Source of the DNA: an uncultured Paracoccaceae bacterium
Lineage (GTDB): Bacteria; Pseudomonadota; Alphaproteobacteria; Rhodobacterales; Rhodobacteraceae
Length of the DNA: 51,594 bases
Assembly (NCBI GenBank): GCA_913041145.1
Contig: CAJWHE010000013.1
Span: 1 to 51,594 of the forward strand
Direction of reading: 5' to 3'
Shown here: positions 9,208 to 17,276 of the stretch, piece by piece
Layout: each line of letters opens with the position of its first letter
How positions within the stretch are numbered: the first letter of the stretch is position 1
The notes under the pieces: model-generated
What the model was told of the DNA's origin: nothing
Seen by the model: the letters and a program-made list of their open reading frames with translations, nothing else
The model's database searches: none
Translations under genes and position numbers: made by a program

Positions 9208-10155
9208 ATGACTAATTTTACTGAAATTCCTATATTAGATCTTTCCGCTCTAATTAAGGGGGGGGATACAAGAAATCTAGCTCAAGAGTTTAGGAAAGCT
9301 TATGGAACGACGGGCTTTTCATATGTAATAAATCATGGGATTGAACAGTCTTTAATAGAGTCTGTATTTGAGATGTCAAAAAAGTTTCACGATCAAGAGT
9401 TAGACAAGAAAATGCGTTTCCAGATTGATAAAACGCATCGAGGATATATTCCAATAAATACCTCTATTGATGTCACTACTGATCTAGCTAAAGTCACTAA
9501 GCCTAATCAATCAGCTTCCTATATGATTATGAAAGAAGACAAAGTAATAAACCCAGATATATATCTGTCTGGGCCAAATCAATGGCCTGATGTTCTAGGG
9601 TTTAGGGATGCTTGTGAGGCATATGTAACAGCGATGTCTGAGTTAGGCCGAAAGTTAATGGGGCTAGCTTTAGAATCCATAGGAGTTGATGACATTAGTA
9701 TTTTGAAGTCTTTTAGCGACCCCACAACATGGTTGCGATTACTTCACTATCCACCACAATCTCCGAGGGCGGAGAAAGATTTATATGGTTCGGCTCCTCA
9801 TAAAGATTTTGGCTGTTTAACACTGTTGGCTCAGGATGATGTTGGCGGTCTGCAAGTAATGAGCCCTTCTGGAAATTGGGTGGACGCACCGCGCATACCT
9901 GGTAGTTTTGTGGTAAATGTTGGAGATATGTTACGTCGATTATCTAATGGACTCCTCCTTTCAACACCTCACCGGGTAATTAATAAATCAGGTCGTGAAC
10001 GGTACTCGTGTCCCTTCTTTTTTGATCCTCATGTAAATACGGTTATCGAACCTATAAAAGGCACTGGCAACCCTATCTTTGAGCCATTACTTTTTGCTAA
10101 TTTTCTTCGAAGTGAGTTAGAGGCTAGTTATCAGGCACATCAAGTAAAGCATTAA
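9208..10155 (+). CDS. Isopenicillin-N-synthase-like 2-oxoglutarate/Fe(II) oxygenase
   Basis: A 315-residue non-haem iron oxygenase of the IPNS/DIOX family. The N-terminal block (IPILDLSAL, then GFSYVINHGI) and the C-terminal 2OG-FeII_Oxy domain are both present. Iron ligands are H198, D200 (APHKDFGCLTLL) and H255 (STPHRVIN); R265-x-S267 is the 2-oxoglutarate-binding RxS pair. A GGGG site precedes the ATG. It sits between a sugar-acid dehydratase and a lactonase-like hydrolase, so it may oxidise a small organic acid or sugar derivative in their pathway. Substrate is unknown. Confidence 0.87.
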   Translation: MTNFTEIPILDLSALIKGGDTRNLAQEFRKAYGTTGFSYVINHGIEQSLIESVFEMSKKFHDQELDKKMRFQIDKTHRGYIPINTSIDVTTDLAKVTKPNQSASYMIMKEDKVINPDIYLSGPNQWPDVLGFRDACEAYVTAMSELGRKLMGLALESIGVDDISILKSFSDPTTWLRLLHYPPQSPRAEKDLYGSAPHKDFGCLTLLAQDDVGGLQVMSPSGNWVDAPRIPGSFVVNVGDMLRRLSNGLLLSTPHRVINKSGRERYSCPFFFDPHVNTVIEPIKGTGNPIFEPLLFANFLRSELEASYQAHQVKH

Positions 10156-10179
10156 AAACATATTTTAAGAGGAGTTGAG

Positions 10180-11001
10180 ATGATGGACAAACTTTGGGAA
10201 GTTTATGCCTTAAAATATGCTGAAAGAGATGACCGGGTCCGGAGTGATAGTTTTATTTTGGATATTAATCATGCAGGAATACATCCTATGGATTACTTTG
10301 TTTGGGTTTTAAAATCTGAACATGAAGTTATTTTAGTTGATACAGGCTTTGATGTTCATGAAGCACATCGGAGATCGCGCCCCATAATCAGAGCGCCCCA
10401 ACAAGCTTTGAGTGCATTAAATCTGCAACCAGAAGATATAACAAAAATAATTATTACCCATCTCCATTATGATCATGCAGGAAGCTTAAAAGACTTTCCA
10501 AATGCCAAGTTTTATGTGCAGTCAGCAGAGCTGGCCTATGCTACGGGACCCTGCATGTGCGAAGATACACTTAGAATGCCGTACACTGGAGAGCATATTT
10601 GCGATATTGTTCGTGCCTTATATACTGGTAAGGTGATCTTTTCAGATGGCGATATGGAGGTATCACCAGGTGTTACAGTTCACTGTGTCGGCGGACACTC
10701 GCGAGGTCTTCAGGTTGTCCGCGTTAAGACCCAAAACGGTTGGCTCTGTTTGGCTTCAGATGCGACACATTATTATGAAAACTTTATAACACGAAAGCCT
10801 TTCCCAATTGTTGTTGATGTAGAAGAAATGCTCAAGGGTTTTGATGTGATACAGGACTTGGCGAGTGATCGATCTTTAATCATTCCAGGGCATGATCCTT
10901 TGGTTAGAACACTATTTCCTAAAGATGGAGATAGCGGGTTTCTGTGGCGCTTAGATGTTGGGACAATAAACAAACTACCTGAATGGACCGAACCCATCTA
11001 A
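10180..11001 (+). CDS. MBL-fold metallohydrolase, N-acyl-homoserine-lactonase-like
   Basis: A 273-residue metallo-beta-lactamase-fold enzyme of the AiiA/AttM lactonase type. The di-zinc motif is HLHYDHAG with H94, H96, D98 and H99; further ligands fit VGGHSRGLQV, the bridging Asp in ASDATHYYEN, and IPGHDPLV. In an autoinducer-quenching setting such an enzyme opens homoserine lactones. Here it is 24 bp behind an oxygenase and one gene behind a sugar-acid dehydratase, so a catabolic lactonase that supplies the aldonate is just as likely. The start is ATGATG at 10180 (second Met at 10183) after a GAGGAG site. Confidence 0.88.
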   Translation: MMDKLWEVYALKYAERDDRVRSDSFILDINHAGIHPMDYFVWVLKSEHEVILVDTGFDVHEAHRRSRPIIRAPQQALSALNLQPEDITKIIITHLHYDHAGSLKDFPNAKFYVQSAELAYATGPCMCEDTLRMPYTGEHICDIVRALYTGKVIFSDGDMEVSPGVTVHCVGGHSRGLQVVRVKTQNGWLCLASDATHYYENFITRKPFPIVVDVEEMLKGFDVIQDLASDRSLIIPGHDPLVRTLFPKDGDSGFLWRLDVGTINKLPEWTEPI

Positions 11002-11142
11002 GTGGAATTAATATTTTTTTTGGACCTGTCGAGGGAAATATATTTAAACACTCTATTTGCATAGTATTACTGTTTTATGCCATAAAAAAAGTGTTAGTTC
11101 AGTATTATGATCATAGTCAGTGAAATTTAAGGAAGTTAAGTT

Positions 11143-11931
11143 ATGGATCACACTAATATTCAAAATATAATTGATTTGGATGAATGCCCTTTGGGGAACG
11201 CTACCTTTATTGAATTATGTCGAAAGAAAATTGAGGAGAATGGAGTTCTGACACTTCCAAAATTTTTAAACGGACAGGTTATAAAGTACTTAGTCGAAGA
11301 GGGTAGTGCGGCTCAACATAAGGCGTTTTATTCTAACTCTACTCATAATGTATACTTAACTAAAAATAATCCAGACTATGATGATGAGCATATTTTTAAC
11401 AGGCAGGTTGTTTCCTCAAAAGGATGTATAACCGACGATCAAGTTCCTGAAAGTTCTCCTTTAAAGACTTTGTATCAATCAAATATATTTAGAGATTTTT
11501 TAGCGACGGTTCTTAATGAAAAAAAACTATATGAATATGCGGATCCTATGTCGTCAATAAATGTGCACTATGCCTCTGAAGGTCAGGAGTTGGGGTGGCA
11601 TTTTGATAATTCAAGCTTTGCAATAACGTTACTTTTACAGGCTCCAGAGGCCGGTGGTTCGTTTGAATATATTAAAGATCTTAGAGACTCTGAAGCTGGA
11701 GAAATGAATTTTGAAGGAGTTGAGTCTTTGCTAGACGGAATAAAAAAACCTGAAATTCTAAAAGTGGAACCTGGAACACTTGTCTTATTTCGGGGTAAAA
11801 ACTCTATTCATCGTGTCACTCCTACTATAGGTAATAAAACAAGGATGTTAGTTGTTTTAGCGTATAATACGAAGCCTGGCGTATCATTATCAAAGTCAGC
11901 TCAAATGACTTTTTTTGGCCGAGTAGCGTAA
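11143..11931 (+). CDS. 2OG-Fe(II) oxygenase, HalD/BesD-like family with HxD triad
   Basis: A 262-residue protein recognisable by conserved blocks THNVYLTK, SSKGCITDDQVP, GQELGWHFDNSSFAITLL and HRVTPTIGNKTRMLVVLAY. This family is often labelled HalD/BesD-like because it is related to amino-acid halogenases. The probable iron ligands are H153 and D155 (WHFD) with H223, and R234 would hold 2-oxoglutarate. True halogenases of this type replace the Asp by Gly, so this protein should be a hydroxylase rather than a halogenase. A free amino acid or similar amine is the likely substrate class, by inference. It has its own AAGGA site and lies 141 bp after the lactonase-like gene; its end is 11 bp from the end of the convergent P450 gene. 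Confidence 0.8.
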   Translation: MDHTNIQNIIDLDECPLGNATFIELCRKKIEENGVLTLPKFLNGQVIKYLVEEGSAAQHKAFYSNSTHNVYLTKNNPDYDDEHIFNRQVVSSKGCITDDQVPESSPLKTLYQSNIFRDFLATVLNEKKLYEYADPMSSINVHYASEGQELGWHFDNSSFAITLLLQAPEAGGSFEYIKDLRDSEAGEMNFEGVESLLDGIKKPEILKVEPGTLVLFRGKNSIHRVTPTIGNKTRMLVVLAYNTKPGVSLSKSAQMTFFGRVA

Positions 11932-11942
11932 GTATTTAAATA

Positions 11943-13124
11943 TTAGGTTTCTACAATAAGTTCTTTTAATCCGTGAAAATGATAAAGATCTGCATATTGT
12001 GGTATCTGTATGATTTTAATTTTTGGGCATCGCGCAAAAAGGACAGCAAGTCCAACTTTCAATTCAAGTCTTGCTAAAGGTGCTCCAACGCAAAAATGAA
12101 TGCCTCCACCAAAAGCTGTATTAGTTTTAATTGGTCTTGTGGGAAGAAATACTTCTGGACTTTCCCATGCCTTTGGATCCCTTCCTGCCGCTCCCAGCAT
12201 TAGCGCCACTTCATCGCCTCTTTTAAAACTATGACCCTCTAAGTGAACATCTTCGTAAGCATAGCGAGTAAACATATGTAATGGGGGATCGAATCGTAAT
12301 ATTTCTTCTATAGTTTTGCTAATATTACTCTCTTTAAGGCAAATTCTGTCCACTTTATTTTCAATTAATGTTTTTACACCATTTCCAATTGAATGAACTG
12401 TGGCCTCATGACCTGCATTTAAGAGAAGTATGCACGTTGTAATCAGTTCATCTGTACTTAATTTCTCACCTTCTTCTTCTGCTTGTATTAAATGGGTGAT
12501 TAAGTCATCTGCAGGTTTATTTCTTTTTTCCTTAACATAGTAATTCATAAATGAGACAAATTCTTCACAGGATTTTACAGCTCTATCTTCTATTTCACGA
12601 TTTCGGCGCGCTTGGTACATTGAAACCATATCGTTCGACCATTTAAGTAATTGATTTGACATGTCTTCAGGCACGCCTAGTAATCTTGCAATTACTATGA
12701 CTGGAATTTGGTTCGCATAACTCGGTATAAGATCAAAGCCGTTGGACGGAAATTTATCTATTAACTGATTACAGAGGACGTTTATTTCTGGTTCTAATTC
12801 TTTAATTCTACGTGAAGTAAAAGCTCGCATGACCAAACCTCTCAACCTGGTATGTGCGGGAGGTTCAAGTTCTAGCATGGAGTGTGCTTCATTTTTATAA
12901 AAGGGTAAAAGGTGCTGTGGAATACTTTTAACTAACTCCTTTGGAACTTCTCTTCCAAATCTACGATCCTTAAGGATTGCAGCAGTTATGCTATGATCAA
13001 AAGTTGTAACCATGGAATAGTCTTTCCAATACACAAATGGTCCAATTTCCCTCATATTTTTATAAAAATGATATGGATTTTGAACAAAATCTGGATCAGT
13101 TGGTATTTGGCTAATTTTTTTCAT
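11943..13124 (-). CDS. Cytochrome P450 (bacterial class I type)
   Basis: A soluble 393-residue P450. Key elements: the I-helix oxygen-activation motif AGHEAT near residues 237-242, ExxR as E274-R277, and the haem loop FGGGIHFCVGAPLA with the cysteine ligand C345. The N-terminal EPPAHTRLRGLVMRAFT block is standard. It has no membrane anchor and no fused reductase, so it needs a separate ferredoxin and reductase; none is encoded in the window. It is transcribed against the 2OG oxygenase and divergent from a cupin gene. The substrate is not predictable. Confidence 0.92.
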   Translation of the reverse strand: MKKISQIPTDPDFVQNPYHFYKNMREIGPFVYWKDYSMVTTFDHSITAAILKDRRFGREVPKELVKSIPQHLLPFYKNEAHSMLELEPPAHTRLRGLVMRAFTSRRIKELEPEINVLCNQLIDKFPSNGFDLIPSYANQIPVIVIARLLGVPEDMSNQLLKWSNDMVSMYQARRNREIEDRAVKSCEEFVSFMNYYVKEKRNKPADDLITHLIQAEEEGEKLSTDELITTCILLLNAGHEATVHSIGNGVKTLIENKVDRICLKESNISKTIEEILRFDPPLHMFTRYAYEDVHLEGHSFKRGDEVALMLGAAGRDPKAWESPEVFLPTRPIKTNTAFGGGIHFCVGAPLARLELKVGLAVLFARCPKIKIIQIPQYADLYHFHGLKELIVET

Positions 13125-13295
13125 ATTAAAAAATCTTTGGCTAAGGAAAATTTCTTGAGTTCTATCATTTATTGAGTTTTACTAGTTCTAGAGTTTATGG
13201 GTTTTTTTTTAGAATTAAAATCTATTTCTTAAGAAAAGTTGTTACCTAAGATCTCAAATATATTCTGATCTTGTACATTGCTGAGGAGTAAACTG

Positions 13296-13709
13296 ATGGT
13301 ATCAAAATTATGGAAAGATCAATCCTTTTCAGTTAGCCATGCGGATGGAACTGGAACTAGTGCGGGAGGATTTGAGACTGGGCTAAGATCATTTTTTGAA
13401 TATCGCGACTTAGGAGTAAAAGATGCGACCAAAGGAAAGTTTGTTGCACATGTAATCCGGGCAGTCCCAGGTATGCATACAGAGCCACAATGGCATGTAC
13501 ATAATTTAGACTTCCAAATGGTTTATATCCTTAAAGGTTGGGTTAAGTTTGAATACGAAGGAGAGGGGGAAATAACTCTCCGCTCTGGTTCATCTGCCTT
13601 GCAGCCACCTGGAATTAAGCATCGAGAGCTTTCCCATAGTGATGATTTAGAATTGATTGAAATTTGTTCACCTGCGGAGTTTAAGACAGACTTAATTGAT
13701 ACTCCCTGA
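13296..13709 (+). CDS. Cupin-domain protein
   Basis: A 137-residue single-domain cupin. The first cupin motif is visible as EPQWHVHNLDFQMVYILKGWVKFEYEG, and the second as LQPPGIKHRELSHSDD. The histidines and glutamate could bind a metal. Start is set at ATG 13296 because GAGGAG lies seven bases before it; an upstream in-frame TTG at 13278 would overlap that site. It precedes the PhzF-like gene by 68 bp on the same strand and may be co-transcribed. No specific reaction can be named. Confidence 0.82.
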   Translation: MVSKLWKDQSFSVSHADGTGTSAGGFETGLRSFFEYRDLGVKDATKGKFVAHVIRAVPGMHTEPQWHVHNLDFQMVYILKGWVKFEYEGEGEITLRSGSSALQPPGIKHRELSHSDDLELIEICSPAEFKTDLIDTP

Positions 13710-13777
13710 GATATTATGTGAGGTAATATTTCTACAAAATTATTAAATTAATAGTTAAGATTATGTTGAGATAAAAT

Positions 13778-14680
13778 ATGAAAAAAAGACAGTTGGAGTT
13801 TGATTGGGTTGATGCGTTCAGCGTCCGCCCTTTTGGGGGTAATGGGTGTGTGGTAGTCCACGATGCATCAGAAGTGTCAATTCAAGATAGATTGGCGTTA
13901 GTAAAAGAGACGTCACTATCTGAATGTGCTTTCCTAGTTAATTCAAATATAGCTGACTTTGGTGTGCGCTACTACTTGGCTGAGGCAGAAATCCCTATGG
14001 CTGGCCACCCAACTATAGCAACGGTAACTTCATTACTTAGTAGAGGTTTAGTGGCGACCACAAATGGTTCTTCTAAATTTACTCTGGAAGTTGGGTCTGG
14101 TGTCCTTCCAATAGAAATAGAAACAACAGAGAAGGGTTTCCTAATTCGTATGACCCAAATGGCACCTAAATTTGGAAAAATTTTTAAAAAAGAAGATATT
14201 TCAAAATTGTATGATTTAGAGCCAGCAGATATTTTAATTGATCCACAAATCGTATCTACGGGGACTCCCTTTTGTATAGTTCTTTTAAAAGATAAGGACA
14301 CGCTGCGGAAAGCAAAAATTAATAGTCATTATTTCAATGAATATTTTAAAGAAAATCAAAAAGAGGAAAAAGATTTGATGGAACCATTTCTTACTACCTT
14401 AGGGGGGGTAACAAGAAATGGTGACACATTTTCACGACTTTTAATGTGTCAGTCTGGCAATCAAGAAGATCCATTTACGGGATCTGCTACTGGCTGCATG
14501 GCAGCATACTTATGGCATCATGGTTTAATTAACAGCGCAACTTTTGTTGCTGAGCAAGGCCATTGGTTGGGTAGGCCAGGATCAGCTCAGGTTGATGTGT
14601 TAGGCTTAAAAAATAATATAACCGGTATAAATGTAGCAGGTTATGGATATGTTTTAATGAGTGGAAGTTTGTCTTTATGA
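13778..14680 (+). CDS. PhzF-family isomerase/epimerase-like protein
   Basis: A 300-residue protein of the PhzF/diaminopimelate-epimerase fold. The start FDWVDAFSVRPFGGNGCVVV and the LSECAFLV block with the catalytic-type glutamate (E in SECAF) are typical, as are AEIPMAGHPTIAT and the second-half QEDPFTGSATGCMAAYLW. PhzF itself isomerises a phenazine precursor, but most homologues have no known substrate and no other phenazine genes are here. A GAGA site precedes the ATG. It ends 50 bp before a convergent phosphatase gene. Confidence 0.85.
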   Translation: MKKRQLEFDWVDAFSVRPFGGNGCVVVHDASEVSIQDRLALVKETSLSECAFLVNSNIADFGVRYYLAEAEIPMAGHPTIATVTSLLSRGLVATTNGSSKFTLEVGSGVLPIEIETTEKGFLIRMTQMAPKFGKIFKKEDISKLYDLEPADILIDPQIVSTGTPFCIVLLKDKDTLRKAKINSHYFNEYFKENQKEEKDLMEPFLTTLGGVTRNGDTFSRLLMCQSGNQEDPFTGSATGCMAAYLWHHGLINSATFVAEQGHWLGRPGSAQVDVLGLKNNITGINVAGYGYVLMSGSLSL

Positions 14681-14730
14681 GGATATTATTTTATCTTTCT
14701 CGTAGTAATAACTAAAGATCTTTTTAATAG

Positions 14731-15453
14731 TTACTCTTTTTCTAGTTGTTGCCTGCCTTTATCTGTGAGTGTCCAACATTTACGACCTTCGAATACAACA
14801 GGCGTTAAATTTCTACCGTATGCTGCGCCACCATCAAGATCAATTCGATTGCCAAAGTGTGTAGGTTTATCAAGTGCCATATGTCCGTGTACAATTAAGG
14901 GACCATGATCGGTGGTATCTTCAATAAACCCTTCACGGATCCATAATAAGTCATTTTCTTCTTGGGATTCTAAAGAAACCCCTGGCCTAATTCCTGCATG
15001 AACAAAGGCCAGATCAGGTGTTCGATACATTAAGTCAAGTGAGTTTAAAAAGTTCACATGGGTTTCAGGTATTGTTTTGCGGGCCTCAGTATGAATCTCA
15101 CCACTTCGGCGTGTATCATCCAAGATAATGCCATAGGATAATAGGGTTGTCTCTCCACCCATTCGGGGGTGAAGCCAATGAAGACCGTGAAACAAATGAG
15201 GATCATGAACAGGTTGTAATTTTAAATACCATGAAAACATTCTGTCATGATTACCTTTTAGAAAATGCCAAGGTTTTAAGTTATTTTTTCCCTCAAGTAA
15301 TCGTTCAATAACACCCCGACTCTCAAGCCCACGATCGGTATAATCACCTAAAAATACTATTTCTGCATTGGACCCACCATCAGCTTCTATTAACGATAAT
15401 GCTTGGTCTAACTGTTTTAATTGACCATGTATGTCACCTATAGCGTAAATCAT
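14731..15453 (-). CDS. Metallophosphoesterase, PPP Ser/Thr-phosphatase type
   Basis: A 240-residue calcineurin-like phosphoesterase. The metal motifs are GDIHG at residues 6-10, GDYTDRG at 36-42 and GNHD at 67-70; further histidines appear in FVHAGIRPG and IVHGHM. This order fits bacterial PrpA/ApaH-like PPP phosphatases, which act on phosphoproteins or dinucleoside polyphosphates. A GAGGT site lies before the ATG. It is the third gene of a tight minus-strand row, 11 bp after the cupin gene. Confidence 0.88.
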   Translation of the reverse strand: MIYAIGDIHGQLKQLDQALSLIEADGGSNAEIVFLGDYTDRGLESRGVIERLLEGKNNLKPWHFLKGNHDRMFSWYLKLQPVHDPHLFHGLHWLHPRMGGETTLLSYGIILDDTRRSGEIHTEARKTIPETHVNFLNSLDLMYRTPDLAFVHAGIRPGVSLESQEENDLLWIREGFIEDTTDHGPLIVHGHMALDKPTHFGNRIDLDGGAAYGRNLTPVVFEGRKCWTLTDKGRQQLEKE

Positions 15454-15464
15454 TTCTACCTCAA

Positions 15465-15833
15465 TTAGACCCCAAAACCACTTCCTGGGCTTAGATATTC
15501 TGACCTAGGTGGAGAAAAAACATCTAATATAACTGCTCCTTTTGGTCCACCTATTATACCATGCTCAACGCCACCGGGCGTAAGCCAAAAATCTCCGTTG
15601 CTTACTTCAACCTCAACTCCATTTTGAATCCTTATAGCACTACCTTCTATCAGATAACCCCACTGTTCCTCTGAGTGGCTATGTATACTCCCAATAGCAT
15701 TGGGGTCTATCCTGACCACAGAGACCATTGCATCATTTCCTGGAAAAACTCTCGTATTAATTCCTGCTGCAAGAGATCTTGGAATTCCATTTTCACAATC
15801 ATCTATATTAAAAAAACATTCTTTTTTTTCCAT
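15465..15833 (-). CDS. Small cupin-domain protein
   Basis: A 122-residue cupin. Motif one is IHSHSEEQWGYLIEGSAIRI and motif two is LTPGGVEHGIIG, with histidines and Glu placed to bind one metal ion. The last residues (DVFSPPRSEYL) resemble the tail of cupins found in aromatic and organic-acid catabolic operons. It is in the middle of a minus-strand trio with gaps of only 11 bp on each side, after a decarboxylating-dehydrogenase-like gene. A role as an isomerase or small dioxygenase acting on that enzyme's product is a guess. Confidence 0.8.
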   Translation of the reverse strand: MEKKECFFNIDDCENGIPRSLAAGINTRVFPGNDAMVSVVRIDPNAIGSIHSHSEEQWGYLIEGSAIRIQNGVEVEVSNGDFWLTPGGVEHGIIGGPKGAVILDVFSPPRSEYLSPGSGFGV

Positions 15834-15844
15834 AATGTGTTCTC

Positions 15845-16945
15845 CTAAGGTTTAATTTGAGATGTTAGGCTGTGCTGTATTGCGGCAACCGTTTGAGAAG
15901 TAGTAGCACTTCCCCCAAGATCTTGTGTTAAGTTATTTTTGTCATGCATGATTATATCAATTGAGTTTTGTAATTTTGCTGCGTCTTCACATAGGTACTG
16001 ATTGCCAAATTTTAGACCTAACCATTCGAGCATCATAGCTGCAGAAGAGATCATAGCTATTGGATTGGCTAAATCCTTGCCCTCTATATCTGGCGCTGTT
16101 CCATGACAGGGTTGAAATACCGCATTATCTAAACCTATATCCGCAGAAGGAGCGACACCTAGTCCACCCATTAGCCCTGCACCTAGTTCAGATAGTATGT
16201 CCCCAAACATATTTTCTGTAACCAAAACATCTAATTCCCAGGGTTTTTGTACCATCCAAAGAGCCATTAAATCGACATATGCAGATGAGGCTGTGATATC
16301 AGAGTGATTTTTGGCTTCCTTTTCAAAAATTTCTCTGAAGAAGGCAAACGCCCTAAACATATTTGCTTTATCCACGCATATAACGTCCCCTTTTCCTTGA
16401 TTTAATGTTTTTCGAGTCTTAGCCAATTTGAAGGCAAAATTAAAAAGCTTTTCAGATATGTTTCGTGTAATTCTTAGAGTCTCTCTGGCTTCATTAGCTT
16501 CTACTTCTCCTTTACCTTGAGTAAAAAAAAGTCCTTCCGTACTTTCTCTTATGAGAACAAAGTCGATAACCTTATCTTGTGGGATTTTTAAAGGCGAATG
16601 AGCTGCTGTCATTACTCTAACAGGTCTAACACCTGCAAAGAGTACTAATTCCTTCCTTAAATCAATCTGAGGTGAGATTTCTGTTCCATCCTCATACCTG
16701 ATGTTTGGCAACCCCATAGCGGCAAGTAAAATTGCATCACTTGATTTTGCTATTTCTAGTGACTTATCTGGTAAGGCTCTACCGCTCTTTAGGTATTCGT
16801 TTGCTCCAGCAGGGACTTTTTTAAAATTAAGCCTGTATTTGCTAGTGTCATTTTGTAAAAGCTCTAAGATATCCAATGTGGGTGCCATTATTTCAGGGCC
16901 GATGCCATCACCTTCAAAAACTGCAATTGTAAAAGATTTTTTCAT
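15845..16945 (-). CDS. Isocitrate/isopropylmalate dehydrogenase-family enzyme
   Basis: A 366-residue NAD(P)-dependent beta-decarboxylating dehydrogenase. Visible are the N-terminal IAVFEGDGIGPEIM, the arginine-rich substrate loop around RESTEGLFF, the DKANMFR segment, and the metal-binding and signature block around NMFGDILSELGAGLMGGLG followed by CHGTAPDIEGK. Family members oxidise isopropylmalate, isocitrate, homoisocitrate, tartrate or malate. Because it heads an operon with a cupin and a phosphatase rather than leuCD, a catabolic substrate such as tartrate or another 2-hydroxy acid seems more likely than leucine synthesis. That is inference. Confidence 0.85.
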   Translation of the reverse strand: MKKSFTIAVFEGDGIGPEIMAPTLDILELLQNDTSKYRLNFKKVPAGANEYLKSGRALPDKSLEIAKSSDAILLAAMGLPNIRYEDGTEISPQIDLRKELVLFAGVRPVRVMTAAHSPLKIPQDKVIDFVLIRESTEGLFFTQGKGEVEANEARETLRITRNISEKLFNFAFKLAKTRKTLNQGKGDVICVDKANMFRAFAFFREIFEKEAKNHSDITASSAYVDLMALWMVQKPWELDVLVTENMFGDILSELGAGLMGGLGVAPSADIGLDNAVFQPCHGTAPDIEGKDLANPIAMISSAAMMLEWLGLKFGNQYLCEDAAKLQNSIDIIMHDKNNLTQDLGGSATTSQTVAAIQHSLTSQIKP

Positions 16946-17276
16946 GTGCCTACTAAGTTTGTGATAATGTGAAATGTGTCTAATTTATCTTTCACAGAGT
17001 ATGTAGTGTCATTCGATAACTCAAGGAGTTAGTTTTTTTAAAGTACTGTGCGATAGCTTATGCGCAGAGTTAGATCTAACTACTTTCGCTTCGTTCCTTC
17101 TGATAACCTTAATAAGTGTACAAGAGGGCATGCTAATGTGAACTTAATAAGATGTTGTATGAATATACCTTTAGAAGTGCTCTTGACCAAGTTTAGCATT
17201 GAAGCACTAGTAGGTTTGGGAGTACCTGTTACTATTAAGAGTATATATTTTTAAAATATTTGTGGTTATTTAATTG
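16946..17276. other. 331-bp divergent intergenic region, no supported gene
   Basis: This spacer lies between the minus-strand dehydrogenase gene and the plus-strand permease gene. It must hold promoters for both directions. The only structure I see is a short stem-loop followed by a T run at 17017-17039. An open frame at 17060-17254 would code for 64 residues, but it has no clear ribosome site and resembles no family I know; I do not call it a gene. Confidence 0.5.
17017..17039 (+). terminator. Possible short intrinsic terminator or leader hairpin
   Basis: TAACTC at 17017-17022 pairs with GAGTTA at 17026-17031 around an AAG loop, and G plus seven T follow (17032-17039). The stem is only six base pairs and AT-rich. 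On the plus strand no gene lies upstream to be terminated, so if real it would end a short leader or small RNA. Confidence 0.3.

Noticed and set aside
10180-11001. Quorum-quenching acyl-homoserine lactonase
   Set aside because: Fold and motifs fit, but there is no LuxI/LuxR gene nearby and the operon partners are metabolic, so I do not assign this function.
11143-11931. Amino-acid halogenase
   Set aside because: The HxD aspartate is present (D155), whereas halogenases of this family need Gly or Ala at that position.
14709-14733. Bidirectional terminator between the PhzF-like and phosphatase genes
   Set aside because: TAACTA/TAGTTA gives only six weak base pairs around a 13-base loop and overlaps the phosphatase stop codon.
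17060-17254. Open frame for 64 residues in the divergent spacer
   Set aside because: No clear ribosome site, no recognisable family, unusual residue composition with many cysteines and asparagines; probably chance.
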